This document shows, one piece after another, positions 1 through 9,226 of a DNA stretch of 64,000 bases (positions within the stretch are counted from its first letter, which is position 1; the number at the start of each line of letters is the position of its first letter). This DNA is from Paraburkholderia acidisoli (GTDB taxonomy: Bacteria > Pseudomonadota > Gammaproteobacteria > Burkholderiales > Burkholderiaceae). The stretch is from NCBI RefSeq assembly GCF_009789675.1, contig NZ_CP046916.1, positions 558,001-622,000 on the forward strand. The letters are read 5' to 3'. Position numbers and translations under genes: made by a program. The notes below the pieces were generated by a model. That model was not told the DNA's origin. It did no database searches and saw only the letters and a list, made by a program, of their open reading frames with translations.

Positions 1-1
1 C

Positions 2-85
2 GACCCGGCGCGCGCGCCGCGGCTCATCCGCACCGTGCGCAACGAAGGCTATCTGCTGGCCGCGCAGGTCCGCTACGAAAGCTAG
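2..85 (+). CDS. response regulator, C-terminal end (partial)
   Basis: Only the last 27 codons are in the window. The end reads PRLIRTVRNEGYLLAAQV, the typical final strands of an OmpR/PhoB winged-helix DNA-binding domain. It stops 3 bp before the ATG of the sensor kinase, so the pair is one operon: the kinase phosphorylates this regulator, which then binds promoter DNA. The receiver domain is outside the window. Confidence 0.75.
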   Translation, partial: DPARAPRLIRTVRNEGYLLAAQVRYES

Positions 86-88
86 ACG

Positions 89-1489
89 ATGAAGCTGCGC
101 CTCTGGCCCGACACGCTGTTCGGGCGGCTCGTTCTGATTCTCGTGATCGGCATGTTCGGCGGCCAACTGCTCACGAGCACGATCTGGTTCCAGGTGCACG
201 ACGCGCGCACGCTCGAAATGCCGGCGCGCCTGTTCGCGAGCCGTCTCGCCGACGCCGTGCGTTGGCTCGAACGCAGCCATGACGGCCGGGCAGGCGATGA
301 GGCACAACGCGCCGTCCTCGCGGCCCTCGACGACGAGCGCTTCCAGCTTCGCGCCATCGCCGCGCCCGCGCCGCCGCGCGACCTGCCGCTCGCGCAGCAC
401 GCGGTGAGCGACCTGATCGCGACGCTCGTGGCGCGCCGCCTGCACGAGCCGGTCGAAGTGCGCGTGCTCGACGCGGAGCTACACGACGGCGGCGGCCGGC
501 GCGACGGCATCCTCAGTCTGTTCAGTTCGCGCATGCCGTACGGCGTGTTTCATGCGCAGGCGCGCCTGCGCGACGGCACGTGGATCGACGTGCACGCGAC
601 CGAGACGCAAGCCGGTTTGCAGATGGAACCGCGCGAACTCGTGCTCGATTACCTCGTGCGCATTTATCTCGTGCGCTTCGCCGCCGTGCTGCTGATCGCG
701 CTGCTCGCCGTGCGCTTCGCGGTGCGCCCGCTCAAGCGGCTCGCGGGCGCGGCGCGCGCGCTCGGGCACAATCTGCACCGGCCGCCGCTCGACGTTTCCG
801 GGCCCGCCGAAGTGCGGCTCGCGGCGCAATCGCTCAATACGATGCAGCAGCAGTTGCTCGACGGCATCGCCGAACGCACGCGGTTTCTCGCGGCGGTCTC
901 GCACGACCTGCGCTCGCCGCTCACACGCCTGCGGCTGCGCACCGAGATGCTGCCCAGCGCCGAGTGGCGCGAACGCCTGCGCGGCGATCTCGACGAGATG
1001 GAAGCGATGGTGGGCGCGACGCTCGACGCGGTGCGCGGCGTGGAAATCACGGAGGCGCGCCACGACATCGACGTCGATTCCCTGCTCGAGAGTCTCGCCG
1101 ACGACGCGCGCGAAGCGGGTCGCGACGTGACGGTGGAAGGCCGCGCGACTGCGCCGCTGGCGGGCTATCCGCGCAATCTGAAGCGCTGCTTGCAGAACCT
1201 GCTCGACAACGCGCTGCGCCACGGCAGCACGGTGCGAATCGCCGTGCACGACGACGGCCAGACGCTGCGCATTGCGATTCGCGACGACGGCCCCGGCATT
1301 CCCGCAGCCGAACTCGAAAAAGTGTTCGAGCCGTACTATCGCGCGAGCACGAACGCCGCCGCGCACGATTCGGGCGCGGGGCTCGGTCTCACGATCGCGC
1401 GCAGCATCGCCGGCGCGCACGGCGGCACGCTCGCGCTGCGCAATCGCGCGGCGGGCGGCGTGGAAGCCGTGCTGGTCATGACGCGCTAA
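89..1489 (+). CDS. sensor histidine kinase
   Basis: 466-residue membrane kinase. Visible in order: transmembrane segment (about 11-31), periplasmic sensor region to about 185, second transmembrane segment (about 190-212), HAMP linker, then HisKA with the phospho-acceptor His near 272 in AVSHDLRSPLTR. The ATPase domain has an N box (NLLDNALRHG), G1 (DDGPGIP) and G2 (GAGLGLT). It senses a periplasmic signal and passes phosphate to the upstream response regulator. The ligand cannot be read from sequence. Confidence 0.92.
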   Translation: MKLRLWPDTLFGRLVLILVIGMFGGQLLTSTIWFQVHDARTLEMPARLFASRLADAVRWLERSHDGRAGDEAQRAVLAALDDERFQLRAIAAPAPPRDLPLAQHAVSDLIATLVARRLHEPVEVRVLDAELHDGGGRRDGILSLFSSRMPYGVFHAQARLRDGTWIDVHATETQAGLQMEPRELVLDYLVRIYLVRFAAVLLIALLAVRFAVRPLKRLAGAARALGHNLHRPPLDVSGPAEVRLAAQSLNTMQQQLLDGIAERTRFLAAVSHDLRSPLTRLRLRTEMLPSAEWRERLRGDLDEMEAMVGATLDAVRGVEITEARHDIDVDSLLESLADDAREAGRDVTVEGRATAPLAGYPRNLKRCLQNLLDNALRHGSTVRIAVHDDGQTLRIAIRDDGPGIPAAELEKVFEPYYRASTNAAAHDSGAGLGLTIARSIAGAHGGTLALRNRAAGGVEAVLVMTR

Positions 1490-1519
1490 AAGGCACGGCG
1501 CAGGGTCGCGCCGCGTGTG

Positions 1520-1918
1520 CTAAGGCAACTGCGCGGCGATCGCGGCCGTGTCGATCACCGACCAGACTTCCACGATCTTCGCGTTCTCGAAACGATAGAA
1601 CACGTTCTCCGCGAACCGCACGCGCCGGCCGTTGATCGGCAGTCCGAAGAACGTGCCGCGCGGCGTGCAGTCGAAGCGCAGGCGGCTCGCGAGCAGCGGC
1701 GGCTCCACGCTCAGCAGTTCGATCTCGAAGTGCAGGTCGGGAATCTCGCGCACGTCGTTTTCGAGCATCGCGCGATACCCGGCGAGCCCGAACGGCCGCG
1801 CGTTGTGCGCGACCGTGTCGCTCACGAACTGCCCGAGCGCGTCCCAGTCGCGCCGGTTCAGGCACGCGAGATAGTCGCGGTACAGCGCGCGCAGACCGGC
1901 GGCGTTCGTCAGGTTCAT
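1520..1918 (-). CDS. SnoaL-like / NTF2-fold protein
   Basis: 132 residues with the pattern of the SnoaL-like polyketide-cyclase (NTF2 fold) family: YLACLNRRDWDALGQFVSD near the N-terminus and an aromatic C-terminal strand ending KIVEVWSVID. Family members bind small hydrophobic molecules and some are isomerases or cyclases; no specific substrate can be assigned. The start overlaps the stop of the VOC gene by ATGA, so the two are translationally coupled in one leftward operon. Confidence 0.75.
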   Translation of the reverse strand: MNLTNAAGLRALYRDYLACLNRRDWDALGQFVSDTVAHNARPFGLAGYRAMLENDVREIPDLHFEIELLSVEPPLLASRLRFDCTPRGTFFGLPINGRRVRFAENVFYRFENAKIVEVWSVIDTAAIAAQLP

Positions 1919-2391
1919 GACCCCGCCGCCGCCGTTTCGATGGTCGCGATGTCGATCTTGCGCATGGTCATCATCGCGGTCATCGCGCGTTTGCCCACCG
2001 CTTGATCGGCGCTGCTCACGAGTTCGAGCAGGCGGCGCGGCGTGATTTGCCACGAAAAGCCCCAGCGGTCCTTGCACCAGCCGCACGCCGACTCCTGACC
2101 GCCGTTGCCGACCACGGCGTTCCAGTAGCGGTCGGTTTCCTGCTGGCTGTCGGTGAGCACCATGAAGCTCACGGCTTCATTGGGTTTGAAGTTGTCGCCG
2201 CCGTTCAGGCCCACGAAGCGGCGTCCGAGCACGGTGAATTCCACGGTGAGATCGTCGCCCTGGCCGATGCCTTCGATGGGCGAGGGGTGCCCGGCGTCGA
2301 CATGACTATCGGGGAACGTCGCGGCATAGAACTCCGCCGCTTCGCGCGCTTTGCCCTGATCGAACCACAGGCACGTGACGAGATCGGCCAT
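1915..2391 (-). CDS. VOC-superfamily protein (PhnB-like)
   Basis: 158 residues. The start LVTCLWFDQGKAREAAEFYA and the later GWCKDRWGFSWQITPRRL are hallmarks of the PhnB/3-demethylubiquinone-methyltransferase-like branch of the vicinal oxygen chelate fold. These proteins bind a metal through paired beta-alpha-beta-beta-beta modules; many have no known substrate. Start chosen at 2391 because GGAGA lies just upstream. First gene of a two-gene operon with the SnoaL-like protein. Confidence 0.8.
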   Translation of the reverse strand: MADLVTCLWFDQGKAREAAEFYAATFPDSHVDAGHPSPIEGIGQGDDLTVEFTVLGRRFVGLNGGDNFKPNEAVSFMVLTDSQQETDRYWNAVVGNGGQESACGWCKDRWGFSWQITPRRLLELVSSADQAVGKRAMTAMMTMRKIDIATIETAAAGS

Positions 2392-2408
2392 CGCAAGTCT
2401 CCTATGAG

Positions 2409-2442
2409 CAAAAAAAGGGCGTCGCCGGTGTGGCGACGCCCT
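2409..2442 (-). terminator. intrinsic terminator after the aldo/keto reductase gene
   Basis: Inverted repeat GGGCGTCGCC / GGCGACGCCC followed, on the minus strand, by a run of seven T. It lies between the reductase stop (2525) and the VOC start (2391), so it ends the reductase transcript. Confidence 0.8.
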
Positions 2443-2524
2443 CATGCTGACACGTCCGGCCGCGCCGAAGTTTCCGGATGCGGGTAAGTCCGCATCCGTC
2501 GCGCTGCGCGATGTGCCACGGCGC

Positions 2525-3403
2525 TTAGTTTTGCTTGCCGATGGCGTCGAGTTCCGCGAGCACGTCGCCGGTGAGATCGAGCTGCGCGGCGGCCACGTTT
2601 TCGCGCAAATGCGCCACCGATGAGGTGCCGGGAATCAGCAGGATGTTCGGCGCGCGGCGCAGCAGCCAGGCAAGCGCGAGTTGCATCGGCGTGACCTGAA
2701 GCCGCGCGGCGAGCGTGGAAAGCGCCGACGACTGGATCGGCGAAAAACCGCCGAGCGGGAAGAACGGCACATAGGCGATCCCTTGCGCGGCGAGCGCGTC
2801 GATCAGCGCGTCGTCGGCGCGTTGCACGAGGTTGTAGTGGTTCTGCACGCACGCAATGGGCACGATGCGCTGCGCCGCCGCAACTTGCGCGAGCGTGGCG
2901 TTCGAGAGGCCGACGTGGCGCACGAGCCCGCGTTCGCGCAGCGCCGCGAGCCGTTCGATTTGCGGCTCGACCGGGCCGTCCTTGGGCGCGTGGACGTCGC
3001 CCATCATGCGCAGGTTGACGACGTCGAGCGAATCGAGGCCGAGGTTGCGCAGATTGTCGTGCACGGCGCGCTCGATGTCGTCGGGTTCGAACGCGGGCAG
3101 CCAGCCGCCCTTGTCGTCGCGCCTCGCGCCCACCTTGGTGACGATCGTGAGACCGGCGGGATACGGGTGGAGCGCCTCGCGAATGATCTGGTTGGTCACG
3201 TGCGGGCCGTAAAAATCGCTCGTGTCGATATGGTTGATGCCGAGTGCCACGGCCTCGCGCAACACGGCGACGGCGGCGGCGCGATCCTTCGGCGGCCCGA
3301 ACACGCCGGGGCCGGCGAGCTGCATGGCGCCGTAGCCCATGCGGTTCACCTCGCGGCCGGCGAACGGGAAGGTCGATGAAACAGTCGATGTGCGTTGGGT
3401 CAT
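2525..3403 (-). CDS. aldo/keto reductase family oxidoreductase
   Basis: 292 residues, NADPH-dependent TIM-barrel reductase. Visible family features: GYGAMQLAG near the start, the catalytic Asp/Tyr region INHIDTSDFYGPH, VTKVG (catalytic Lys strand), VRHVGLSN and IPGTSS near the C-terminal cofactor site. The call is to the superfamily; the carbonyl substrate is unknown. Divergent from the LysR gene, which is the usual arrangement for a LysR-controlled target. GAGGAC upstream supports the start. Confidence 0.9.
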   Translation of the reverse strand: MTQRTSTVSSTFPFAGREVNRMGYGAMQLAGPGVFGPPKDRAAAVAVLREAVALGINHIDTSDFYGPHVTNQIIREALHPYPAGLTIVTKVGARRDDKGGWLPAFEPDDIERAVHDNLRNLGLDSLDVVNLRMMGDVHAPKDGPVEPQIERLAALRERGLVRHVGLSNATLAQVAAAQRIVPIACVQNHYNLVQRADDALIDALAAQGIAYVPFFPLGGFSPIQSSALSTLAARLQVTPMQLALAWLLRRAPNILLIPGTSSVAHLRENVAAAQLDLTGDVLAELDAIGKQN

Positions 3404-3565
3404 GGCGATGTCCTCGGTGAAAGGCGGTGGATGCGTGAATGACTGACCGCAGTATGGGCGCGTTCGAATTGTTCGATAATCCCCTTTTGTATGAACGGGT
3501 TGTGCAAAAAAATGAACAATGAGCGAACGAGTGAACCGACGTTGACCGCCGACATTCCGGCCGAC

Positions 3566-4489
3566 ATGAACGACCTGGCCGCCTTTGTCTCGGTGGCGCG
3601 GGCGGGCGGTTTCCGGGACGCGGCGCGGGCGGCGAGCGTTTCGGCGTCGAGTCTGAGCACGGCCGTGCGGCGGCTGGAGGCGAAGCTCGGCCTGCGTCTC
3701 CTGAACCGCACCACGCGCAGCGTCGCGCCCACCGAGGCGGGCCAGCGCCTGCTCGACGCCATCGCGCCGCTGTTCAGCGAAATGGCGGCGGCGCTCGACG
3801 TGCTGAACGGTTATCGCGAGCGGCCGGCGGGCACGCTCAAGCTCAACGTGCCCGCGAGCGCCGCGCGTACGATCCTGCCGGGCGTGCTCGCCCCGTTTCA
3901 GCGCGCCTATCCCGAGATTCGCGTGGAAGTGGTGGTCGAGGACGGTTTCGTCGACGTGCTGCAAATCGGCTGCGACGCGGGCATTCGCTACGACGAACGG
4001 CTCGAGCAGGACATGATCGCGATTCCCATCGGGCCGCGCGTGGAAAAGTTCGCCACGGCGGCGGCGCCCGCGTATCTCGCGGCGCGCGGCCGGCCCGCGC
4101 ATCCGCGTGATCTGCTCTCGCACGCGTGCCTGCGCGTGCAGTTCGCGGGCGGCGCGTTGCCGCTCTGGCATTTCGAGCGCGACGGCGAGCACGTGCAGAT
4201 CGATCCGCCCGCCACGCTCGTGGTGCGGCCCGGCGCGGCGGCGCTCGACCTGCTGATCCGCATGGCGCTGGAGGGCATGGGCGTGGTGCATCTGTTCGAC
4301 GAGATGCTGCAGCCGCATATCGAAAGCGGCGCGCTCGTGCCCTTGTTCGACGACTGGCCCGCACCGTTTTCGGGGCCGTTTCTCTACTATCCGGGGCGGC
4401 GGCACTTGCCCGCGCCGTTGCGGGCGTTCGTCGATTTCGTCAAGGCGATGGCGCCGGGCGAGGCGGCCGAACCGGCGTCGCCGCCGTAA
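3566..4489 (+). CDS. LysR-family transcriptional regulator
   Basis: About 307 residues. N-terminal winged helix (MNDLAAFVSVARAGGFRDAA, then SLSTAVRRLEAKLGLRLLNR) and a LysR substrate-binding domain starting GTLKLNVPASAAR. Likely regulates itself and the divergent reductase gene. In-frame ATGs also occur at 3491 and 3521; no convincing ribosome-binding site separates them, so the start is uncertain. 3566 fits the usual family start and leaves room for a promoter. Confidence 0.88.
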   Translation: MNDLAAFVSVARAGGFRDAARAASVSASSLSTAVRRLEAKLGLRLLNRTTRSVAPTEAGQRLLDAIAPLFSEMAAALDVLNGYRERPAGTLKLNVPASAARTILPGVLAPFQRAYPEIRVEVVVEDGFVDVLQIGCDAGIRYDERLEQDMIAIPIGPRVEKFATAAAPAYLAARGRPAHPRDLLSHACLRVQFAGGALPLWHFERDGEHVQIDPPATLVVRPGAAALDLLIRMALEGMGVVHLFDEMLQPHIESGALVPLFDDWPAPFSGPFLYYPGRRHLPAPLRAFVDFVKAMAPGEAAEPASPP

Positions 4490-4652
4490 AGCGATGGCGA
4501 TCGCAAGCGGCGCGGCGATAAAACGATCGGCCGCGATCGGGGCGAGATGGCGTGTGTTTTCAGATCTTTCCGATGTTCCGGCCATCGGGCGAATTTTAGG
4601 ATGTCAGATCTTTCGCAAATCTGCCGTCCGGCGCCGTTCGCGGCCTTCTCCC

Positions 4653-5807
4653 ATGCACGCTCACACGCTCCCTAACTGCCTGCGCGAGGCCGCCGCGCAG
4701 TATGCCGCCGGCCAGCACGCCGCGGCGCTCGCCACGCTCGACCCGGTGTTGAATGCGTTGCCCGATCAGGCCGAGGCGCACGAGCTGGCAACGCGCATCC
4801 ATGCCGGCATCGCCGGGCCGCACACCGCGGCTGCTGCCCAGCGCAACGCCGCCGCGTGGCTGTTCCGGTGCGAGCGGTTTGCCGCGGCCGTTCACGCGTT
4901 CGAACGCGCGCGTGCACTCGAGCCCGGCCACGTCACCACGCTTGCGAACCTCGGTATCGCGCTGCTGCGCGCGAACCGCCCGCAAGATGCCGAAGCCGTA
5001 CTCGCGCACGCGCTCATCCTCGACCCGCATCACACCAGCGCGCGGCTCAACCATGGCACCGTGCTGCGCGCGCTCGGCCGGCTGACCGAGGCCGAGGCCG
5101 CGTATCGCGACGTGCTCGCGCGCGAACCCGCTCACGTCGCCGCCTGGAACAATCTCGGCTTGCTGCTGAAGGACCTGAACCGCCTGCCCGAGAGCGAACG
5201 TGCGTGCCGCCGCGCGCTCGCGCTCGACGACCGCCACGCCGAAATCCACAACAATCTCGGCAACGCGCTCTGGCAAATGGGCGAGATCGCGGCGTCGATC
5301 GACGCTTACCAGCGCGCGCTCGCGCTGCGGCCCGACTACGCGGCCGCGCGCACGAATCTCGCGTTGCCGCTGCTCACGCGCGGCGACTATGCGAACGCGT
5401 GGCCGCTCTACGAATCGCGGCACGATCCTTCCATGGGTGCGGAAGGCGTGGCCCGGCCGCCGGTGCCGTATCCGCAGTGGCAGGGCGAGCCGCTCGCGGG
5501 CAAGTCGGTGCTCGTGTGGCCCGAGCAGGGACTCGGCGACGCGCTGCAATTCGTGCGCTACGTACCCATGCTCAAAGCCTTGGGCGCGGCGCACGTGAGC
5601 CTCGCCTGCGCGCCCACGCTCGCGCGCCTGTTCGAGACGCTCGACGGCGTGGACCGCGTGATTGCGCTCGACGGCACGGGCCATATCGAGCGCCACGACT
5701 ACTGGGTGCTGACAATGAGCTTGCCGCTGCGCTTCGGCACCACGGTCGCGACCATTCCGGCGCGCGTGCCCTACCTGCATGTAACATATTTCATGATTTG
5801 TATATAA
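4653..5807 (+). pseudogene. TPR / glycosyltransferase-like protein, cut by the prophage
   Basis: Residues 1 to about 260 are tandem tetratricopeptide repeats (for example WNNLGLLLKDLNRLPESERA, IHNNLGNALWQMGEIAASI). The next part (WPLYESRHDP, then VLVWPEQGLGDALQFVRYVP) matches TPR proteins whose C-terminal half is glycosyltransferase-9-like. The reading frame changes character abruptly after VPYLH: seven AT-rich codons and a stop follow, well short of family length. The simplest reading is that prophage insertion near 5780 removed the 3' end. Confidence 0.8.
5770..5795. other. left prophage junction (attL region)
   Basis: GC-rich host coding sequence ends at CCCTACCTGCATG and AT-rich sequence begins. 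The exact crossover core cannot be fixed without the right junction. The following 220 bp (5800-6019) contains only weak, unconvincing reading frames on either strand. Confidence 0.6.
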
Positions 5808-6019
5808 AAATCATATGCTTATGGCCATTTGCGGCGATTGTGTTACGCGTCAAAAGATACAAACGCATGCCAACACAATCAGATACTTACGTGGTTTATT
5901 AAACAATACTGGAATTTCCCAATTCAGCGACATGCGGCGAATAGCGGGATTATTCACCGCAAAATATGCGGCGCATAAATTTCCCAATACTGTATATGCA
6001 TACAGTGTTATCGTGGCGC

Positions 6020-6277
6020 ATGAACAGCGTCTACGAATGGTTTCTTGAGCGCTCCGCAATCATGTCCGCAGATGGCAACATGCCGATCTACCAGGCAGAC
6101 TTCTGCGCGTACGCCCTCACGGCGAGCTATTGCAAACGCACAGGCCAGACGATGCCGAGCGATGGCTATCTGGGTGCATTGCGCCCCGGAGCGAGCGATC
6201 CGATATGGTCCGACGAACTGGGCGATGCAGGGTGGTACGAAGATCGCAATTTCAGGATCAAGGGCAAGATCCGGTAG
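6020..6277 (+). CDS. hypothetical small prophage protein
   Basis: 85 residues, not recognised. Reads MNSVYEWFLERSAIMSADGN and ends in a basic tail (FRIKGKIR). No membrane segment or signal peptide. Start at 6020 is a guess; there is no clear ribosome-binding site and an internal ATG at 6062 is possible. Lies at the extreme left end of the prophage, a position where lysogenic-conversion genes are often found. Confidence 0.5.
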   Translation: MNSVYEWFLERSAIMSADGNMPIYQADFCAYALTASYCKRTGQTMPSDGYLGALRPGASDPIWSDELGDAGWYEDRNFRIKGKIR

Positions 6278-6318
6278 GTGAGAATTTGAGGCGCAGTGAC
6301 AGCCGGCGAGGAGGGTGT

Positions 6319-6558
6319 GTGAAGGAACCGAAATACGATGTGTACCGGCTGGAGGTGTATGGGCTGCCAATGTTTGGCTGTACCGGCATCGTCATCTGTC
6401 ACAAATTAGTTGATCACGTGACGACCGATCTTGAAGAGCTTCGACGGAATGTCTACGAGGCTTTCATGCATTGCTGCGGCGCACTTTGGATTACGTACCT
6501 TGGAGCGCGCAAGCTGGTGACGACTTGCGCTCAGTTTGAGGCTGAGTATGGGCATTGA
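6319..6558 (+). CDS. hypothetical small prophage protein
   Basis: 79 residues, GTG start chosen because a GGCGAGGAGGG ribosome-binding site lies directly upstream. Begins VKEPKYDVYRLEVYGLPMFG; contains three Cys and several aromatic residues. No family recognised. Confidence 0.6.
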   Translation: MKEPKYDVYRLEVYGLPMFGCTGIVICHKLVDHVTTDLEELRRNVYEAFMHCCGALWITYLGARKLVTTCAQFEAEYGH

Positions 6559-6602
6559 CGTAACTGAGACGAGCAGCTTGAGTCTTGCTAACGGAGACTG
6601 TA

Positions 6603-6872
6603 ATGACCGACGAAGAATATCGAGAGCATGTCCGCTCAGCGCTTCTTGACGGATTGATGCAATTTGAGGGCTCAGCCTACAACGAAGAGACGAAGCAGGC
6701 GATGCTCGAGATGATCATTGACGTCTGGCCGCCGCGGCCGCCTGTCAATTGGATTGAAGCAGTCGAGATCAAAAGCGGCGCATTGCACTACACGCTGACG
6801 CGCGAGGCTGCGGAGTTGCTTAGAAAGCCGGAATGGGAAGAGGTTGACGCGCAACCGAAATCTGCTGTCTAA
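6603..6872 (+). CDS. hypothetical small prophage protein
   Basis: 89 residues starting MTDEEYREHVRSALLDGLMQ, acidic N-terminal half and a mixed C-terminal half. Good ribosome-binding site (ACGGAGA). Third of three rightward genes at the left end of the prophage; convergent with the leftward late region. Function unknown. Confidence 0.65.
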   Translation: MTDEEYREHVRSALLDGLMQFEGSAYNEETKQAMLEMIIDVWPPRPPVNWIEAVEIKSGALHYTLTREAAELLRKPEWEEVDAQPKSAV

Positions 6873-6883
6873 AAGAGGGGTGC

Positions 6884-6901
6884 GGGAGCGCAAGCGCTCC
6901 C
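6884..6901. terminator. hairpin between convergent genes
   Basis: GGGAGCG, CAAG loop, CGCTCCC. It separates the rightward gene ending at 6872 from the leftward gene ending at 6912. On the minus strand it is followed by a C/T-rich stretch; probably ends transcripts from both sides. Confidence 0.5.
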
Positions 6902-6911
6902 GGATGCTTAA

Positions 6912-7661
6912 TCAGGCGGTGATGGCCTTCATGTCGGCCATCAGTTCCTGCCAGCCGATGTTCGACGGCGAGATGCCGGCGACGTCGAGCCAGTGGTGCG
7001 AGAGGACCGCGTAAGCCTCTTCGCAGTACGCCTTGAGGAACGCGTTCGTCATCTTCAGCGGCTTGCCCCACGAGACGCACGTGAAACCCGTCTCGTCGTA
7101 GGCAAGCAATGGCACCGCATGGCCGCCCCAACTGCCTGGCGCGCCATCCCCCACCGCGCCGCCCGGCGCCACGTCCCACACGTCCTGAGTCTGCGCTGAA
7201 ATCGGCAGGTTGATGCCGATGTAGGCCGCGCCAAAGTACTCGATCGAGAGTTTCAGTTCATTCAGGTTCGTGGGCATCAGCGCCGAGAACGCGATCGTGT
7301 CGGTGCCATCAGGTGTCGGGATACCGGTCGCGCTCCAGTACGCCAGCACGCGCGTCTCCACGGCGCCGTCGTCCTCTTTCGGGAAATCGCTCGTGGCCGA
7401 GTAAAGCGCGAGCGTCTGCGCTTCCGTAGGCTGAAAATCGACGCCATTGTTGGCGAACCACGTCTGTACGATGTGGAACGCCGCGGCGGCCGTGCAGCAG
7501 CCGTAGCGGTCATTACCGAGGCTGTTCCACGATTTGACCGCCGTCATCCAGTCCACGGCTGGTTTCGGCTGCGCCACCATCATGCTTTTCAGAAGGTGGG
7601 GGACGCGCGAAGGGATTGCGGCGGGTTTGCGGCCGAGGCGCACCGATGTGAGATCAATCAT
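6912..7661 (-). CDS. papain-like (C1/C39-fold) peptidase-like protein
   Basis: 249 residues. A Cys pair at 55-56 in GNDRYGCCTAAAAFHI starts a helix as in papain-like enzymes, and a downstream WGGHAVPLLAYDETGF (about 184-199) supplies the candidate catalytic His followed by FTCVSWG. No signal peptide is evident. Its start overlaps the stop of the patatin-like gene by ATGA, so the two are co-expressed. Phage role unknown; lysis or host modification are both possible. Catalysis is inferred from the Cys/His pattern only. Confidence 0.65.
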   Translation of the reverse strand: MIDLTSVRLGRKPAAIPSRVPHLLKSMMVAQPKPAVDWMTAVKSWNSLGNDRYGCCTAAAAFHIVQTWFANNGVDFQPTEAQTLALYSATSDFPKEDDGAVETRVLAYWSATGIPTPDGTDTIAFSALMPTNLNELKLSIEYFGAAYIGINLPISAQTQDVWDVAPGGAVGDGAPGSWGGHAVPLLAYDETGFTCVSWGKPLKMTNAFLKAYCEEAYAVLSHHWLDVAGISPSNIGWQELMADMKAITA

Positions 7662-8475
7662 GCGGAGGCCACCGTGGGAAGTGCTGCGAGCGCAGTCGCC
7701 GTCGTCGTGTAGCCAACGGCGTACAGTTTCTGTCGCGTCGCGGCGGACATGTTGCGATCGAAGCTGGAAGCGAAGCCGGTTAGCACGTGAACGATCGTGG
7801 CGCCGTTCTTCGTATCGAGCGCGACGTGCGAACTCTCGTTCGAGGCGAGCAACAGGTCAATGATCCGCGGCGCCAGCGTGCGCAGGCCATAGTTGCCAGG
7901 CTTGAGCGGCGCGTCGTCAGACTCGAGGTAGATCCCGAGACGCGGCACGTCATCGATGGTCAGGACGCTGGCCGGCATGTTGTTGCAGCAACCGCCGTCG
8001 ACGAGCAGCGAGTTTGCGAACGCGACTGGCGCAAAGACAAGCGGTATCGACGCGGACGCGCGCGCGGCGGTCGCCAGTTCAGCGTCCGGCGTCGCCGCCC
8101 GGCTGAAGACGAACTCCTTTTCGGTCAGCAGATCCGATGCGATCACCTTGAGTTCGATCGACAGATCCGAGAATTTCTTCCCGTCCGTGAGCTTCTGCAG
8201 GTACTGGAGCAGGGTATTGCCCGAGCAGAGGCTCTGGCTCGCGACGAGTGCCCATGGCGAGAAGCTCATCATGGGCGACCAATCAAGCGACATGCATAGC
8301 TCGCGCAGAACGTCGAGCGACATGCCGCTCGCGTACAGGCTGGCGACGATCGAACCGCCGGACGTGCCGGACAGCTCGACCACCTCATACCCTGCGTCCG
8401 CGATCGCCTGAAGTGCGCCGAGGTGGGCCGGGAGGCGAAACCGGACCCACTAAGAGCGACGCGGATGGGCTTCAT
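7658..8475 (-). pseudogene. patatin-like phospholipase, one frameshift
   Basis: Frame one gives MKPIRVALSGSGF; frame two continues VELSGTSGGSIVASLYASG and runs to the stop. The nucleophile motif GTSGGS and the DGG of the Ser-Asp dyad are both present, as is the oxyanion-type glycine stretch. One missing base around 8431-8441 breaks the frame; restoring a C gives the expected GFRLPAHLGALQAIADAG. Predicted lipid acyl hydrolase of about 272 residues. Overlaps neighbours on both sides, in a leftward accessory operon. Confidence 0.75.
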
Positions 8476-8975
8476 CAGTCAGCGACCTTCGAAACCAGCT
8501 TCACGCTCACGTGCGGCGCGACCGCCGAGCTAAGCGACGTCGGCGTGCCGGTCGCGACCGACAGGTTGTATTCGGCCAGCGCCACCGACAGCGACGATTG
8601 CAGCACCATCAACGCGGCGACAATCCCGTTCTTGGCGCTGAGCGATGAGCTGTTCACGTCGGCAATCGCGGCCGGGAGCGCCGTGTTGATCAGGTCCGAG
8701 ACGGTCGTCGTGTTGAGCGCGGAGTTCGCAGCGCACGCGAGCGCGACATCGCTGGTCACGGTGCCGAGCGCGGGAATGGTGTTCAGCACCAGCGACACGC
8801 TGTTCAGCGTCGGCTGGAAGACCGTACACGCGGCGGCGATCTTCGCCTGCGCCGTCGCGGCGAACTGGGTGATTTGTGCTTGCGTGACGTCGCCGGTCGT
8901 GGTGCTGCCGGTGTTGGCGCAGCCTGCAAAGAAAGTGAGCGCGGCAACGCCTGCCGCGAGAAGCAGCTTCTTCAT
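8475..8975 (-). CDS. secreted lipoprotein, hypothetical
   Basis: 166 residues with a lipoprotein signal peptide: MKKLLLAAGVAALTFFAGC, lipobox FAGC, lipidation at Cys19. The mature part is Ala/Ser/Thr-rich and predicted helical, with no known domain. Ribosome-binding site AAGGA upstream of 8975. Its stop overlaps the patatin-like start, so lipoprotein and lipase are coupled. Confidence 0.7.
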   Translation of the reverse strand: MKKLLLAAGVAALTFFAGCANTGSTTTGDVTQAQITQFAATAQAKIAAACTVFQPTLNSVSLVLNTIPALGTVTSDVALACAANSALNTTTVSDLINTALPAAIADVNSSSLSAKNGIVAALMVLQSSLSVALAEYNLSVATGTPTSLSSAVAPHVSVKLVSKVAD

Positions 8976-9016
8976 GATGGATTCCTTGGGATGTGCCGCG
9001 AGAGCGGCTGAGGACT

Positions 9017-9226
9017 TCAGAAACGCCAGCGGGCGCCGGCCTTGATGGAAAAACTGGTGTTGCTCTTCTTCACCGTCACGCTGACTTGCGTGGTCGGCGG
9101 GACCTCTGCGTACGCGACGCAGCATGAAACGTCGTAGGTAGCTGGATTTACAACGGGAAGTACCTGCACATGCTCTACAACCGCGCAGCCGGAAAGGGCT
9201 ACGCACAACAGCACGCCGCGGATCAC
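9017..9226 (-). CDS. small lipoprotein
   Basis: 69 residues with a GTG start fixed by a GTGA overlap with the upstream gene. Begins VIRGVLLCVALSGCAVVEHV: short signal peptide, lipobox LSGC. The mature part is about 56 residues. Small lipoproteins beside holin genes can be outer-membrane spanins, but no inner-membrane partner is evident, so that is only a possibility. Confidence 0.6.
   Translation of the reverse strand: MIRGVLLCVALSGCAVVEHVQVLPVVNPATYDVSCCVAYAEVPPTTQVSVTVKKSNTSFSIKAGARWRF

Noticed and set aside
5815..6059. Overlapping frames of 69-77 codons on both strands just inside the prophage end
   Set aside because: No ribosome-binding sites and no convincing composition; left unannotated.
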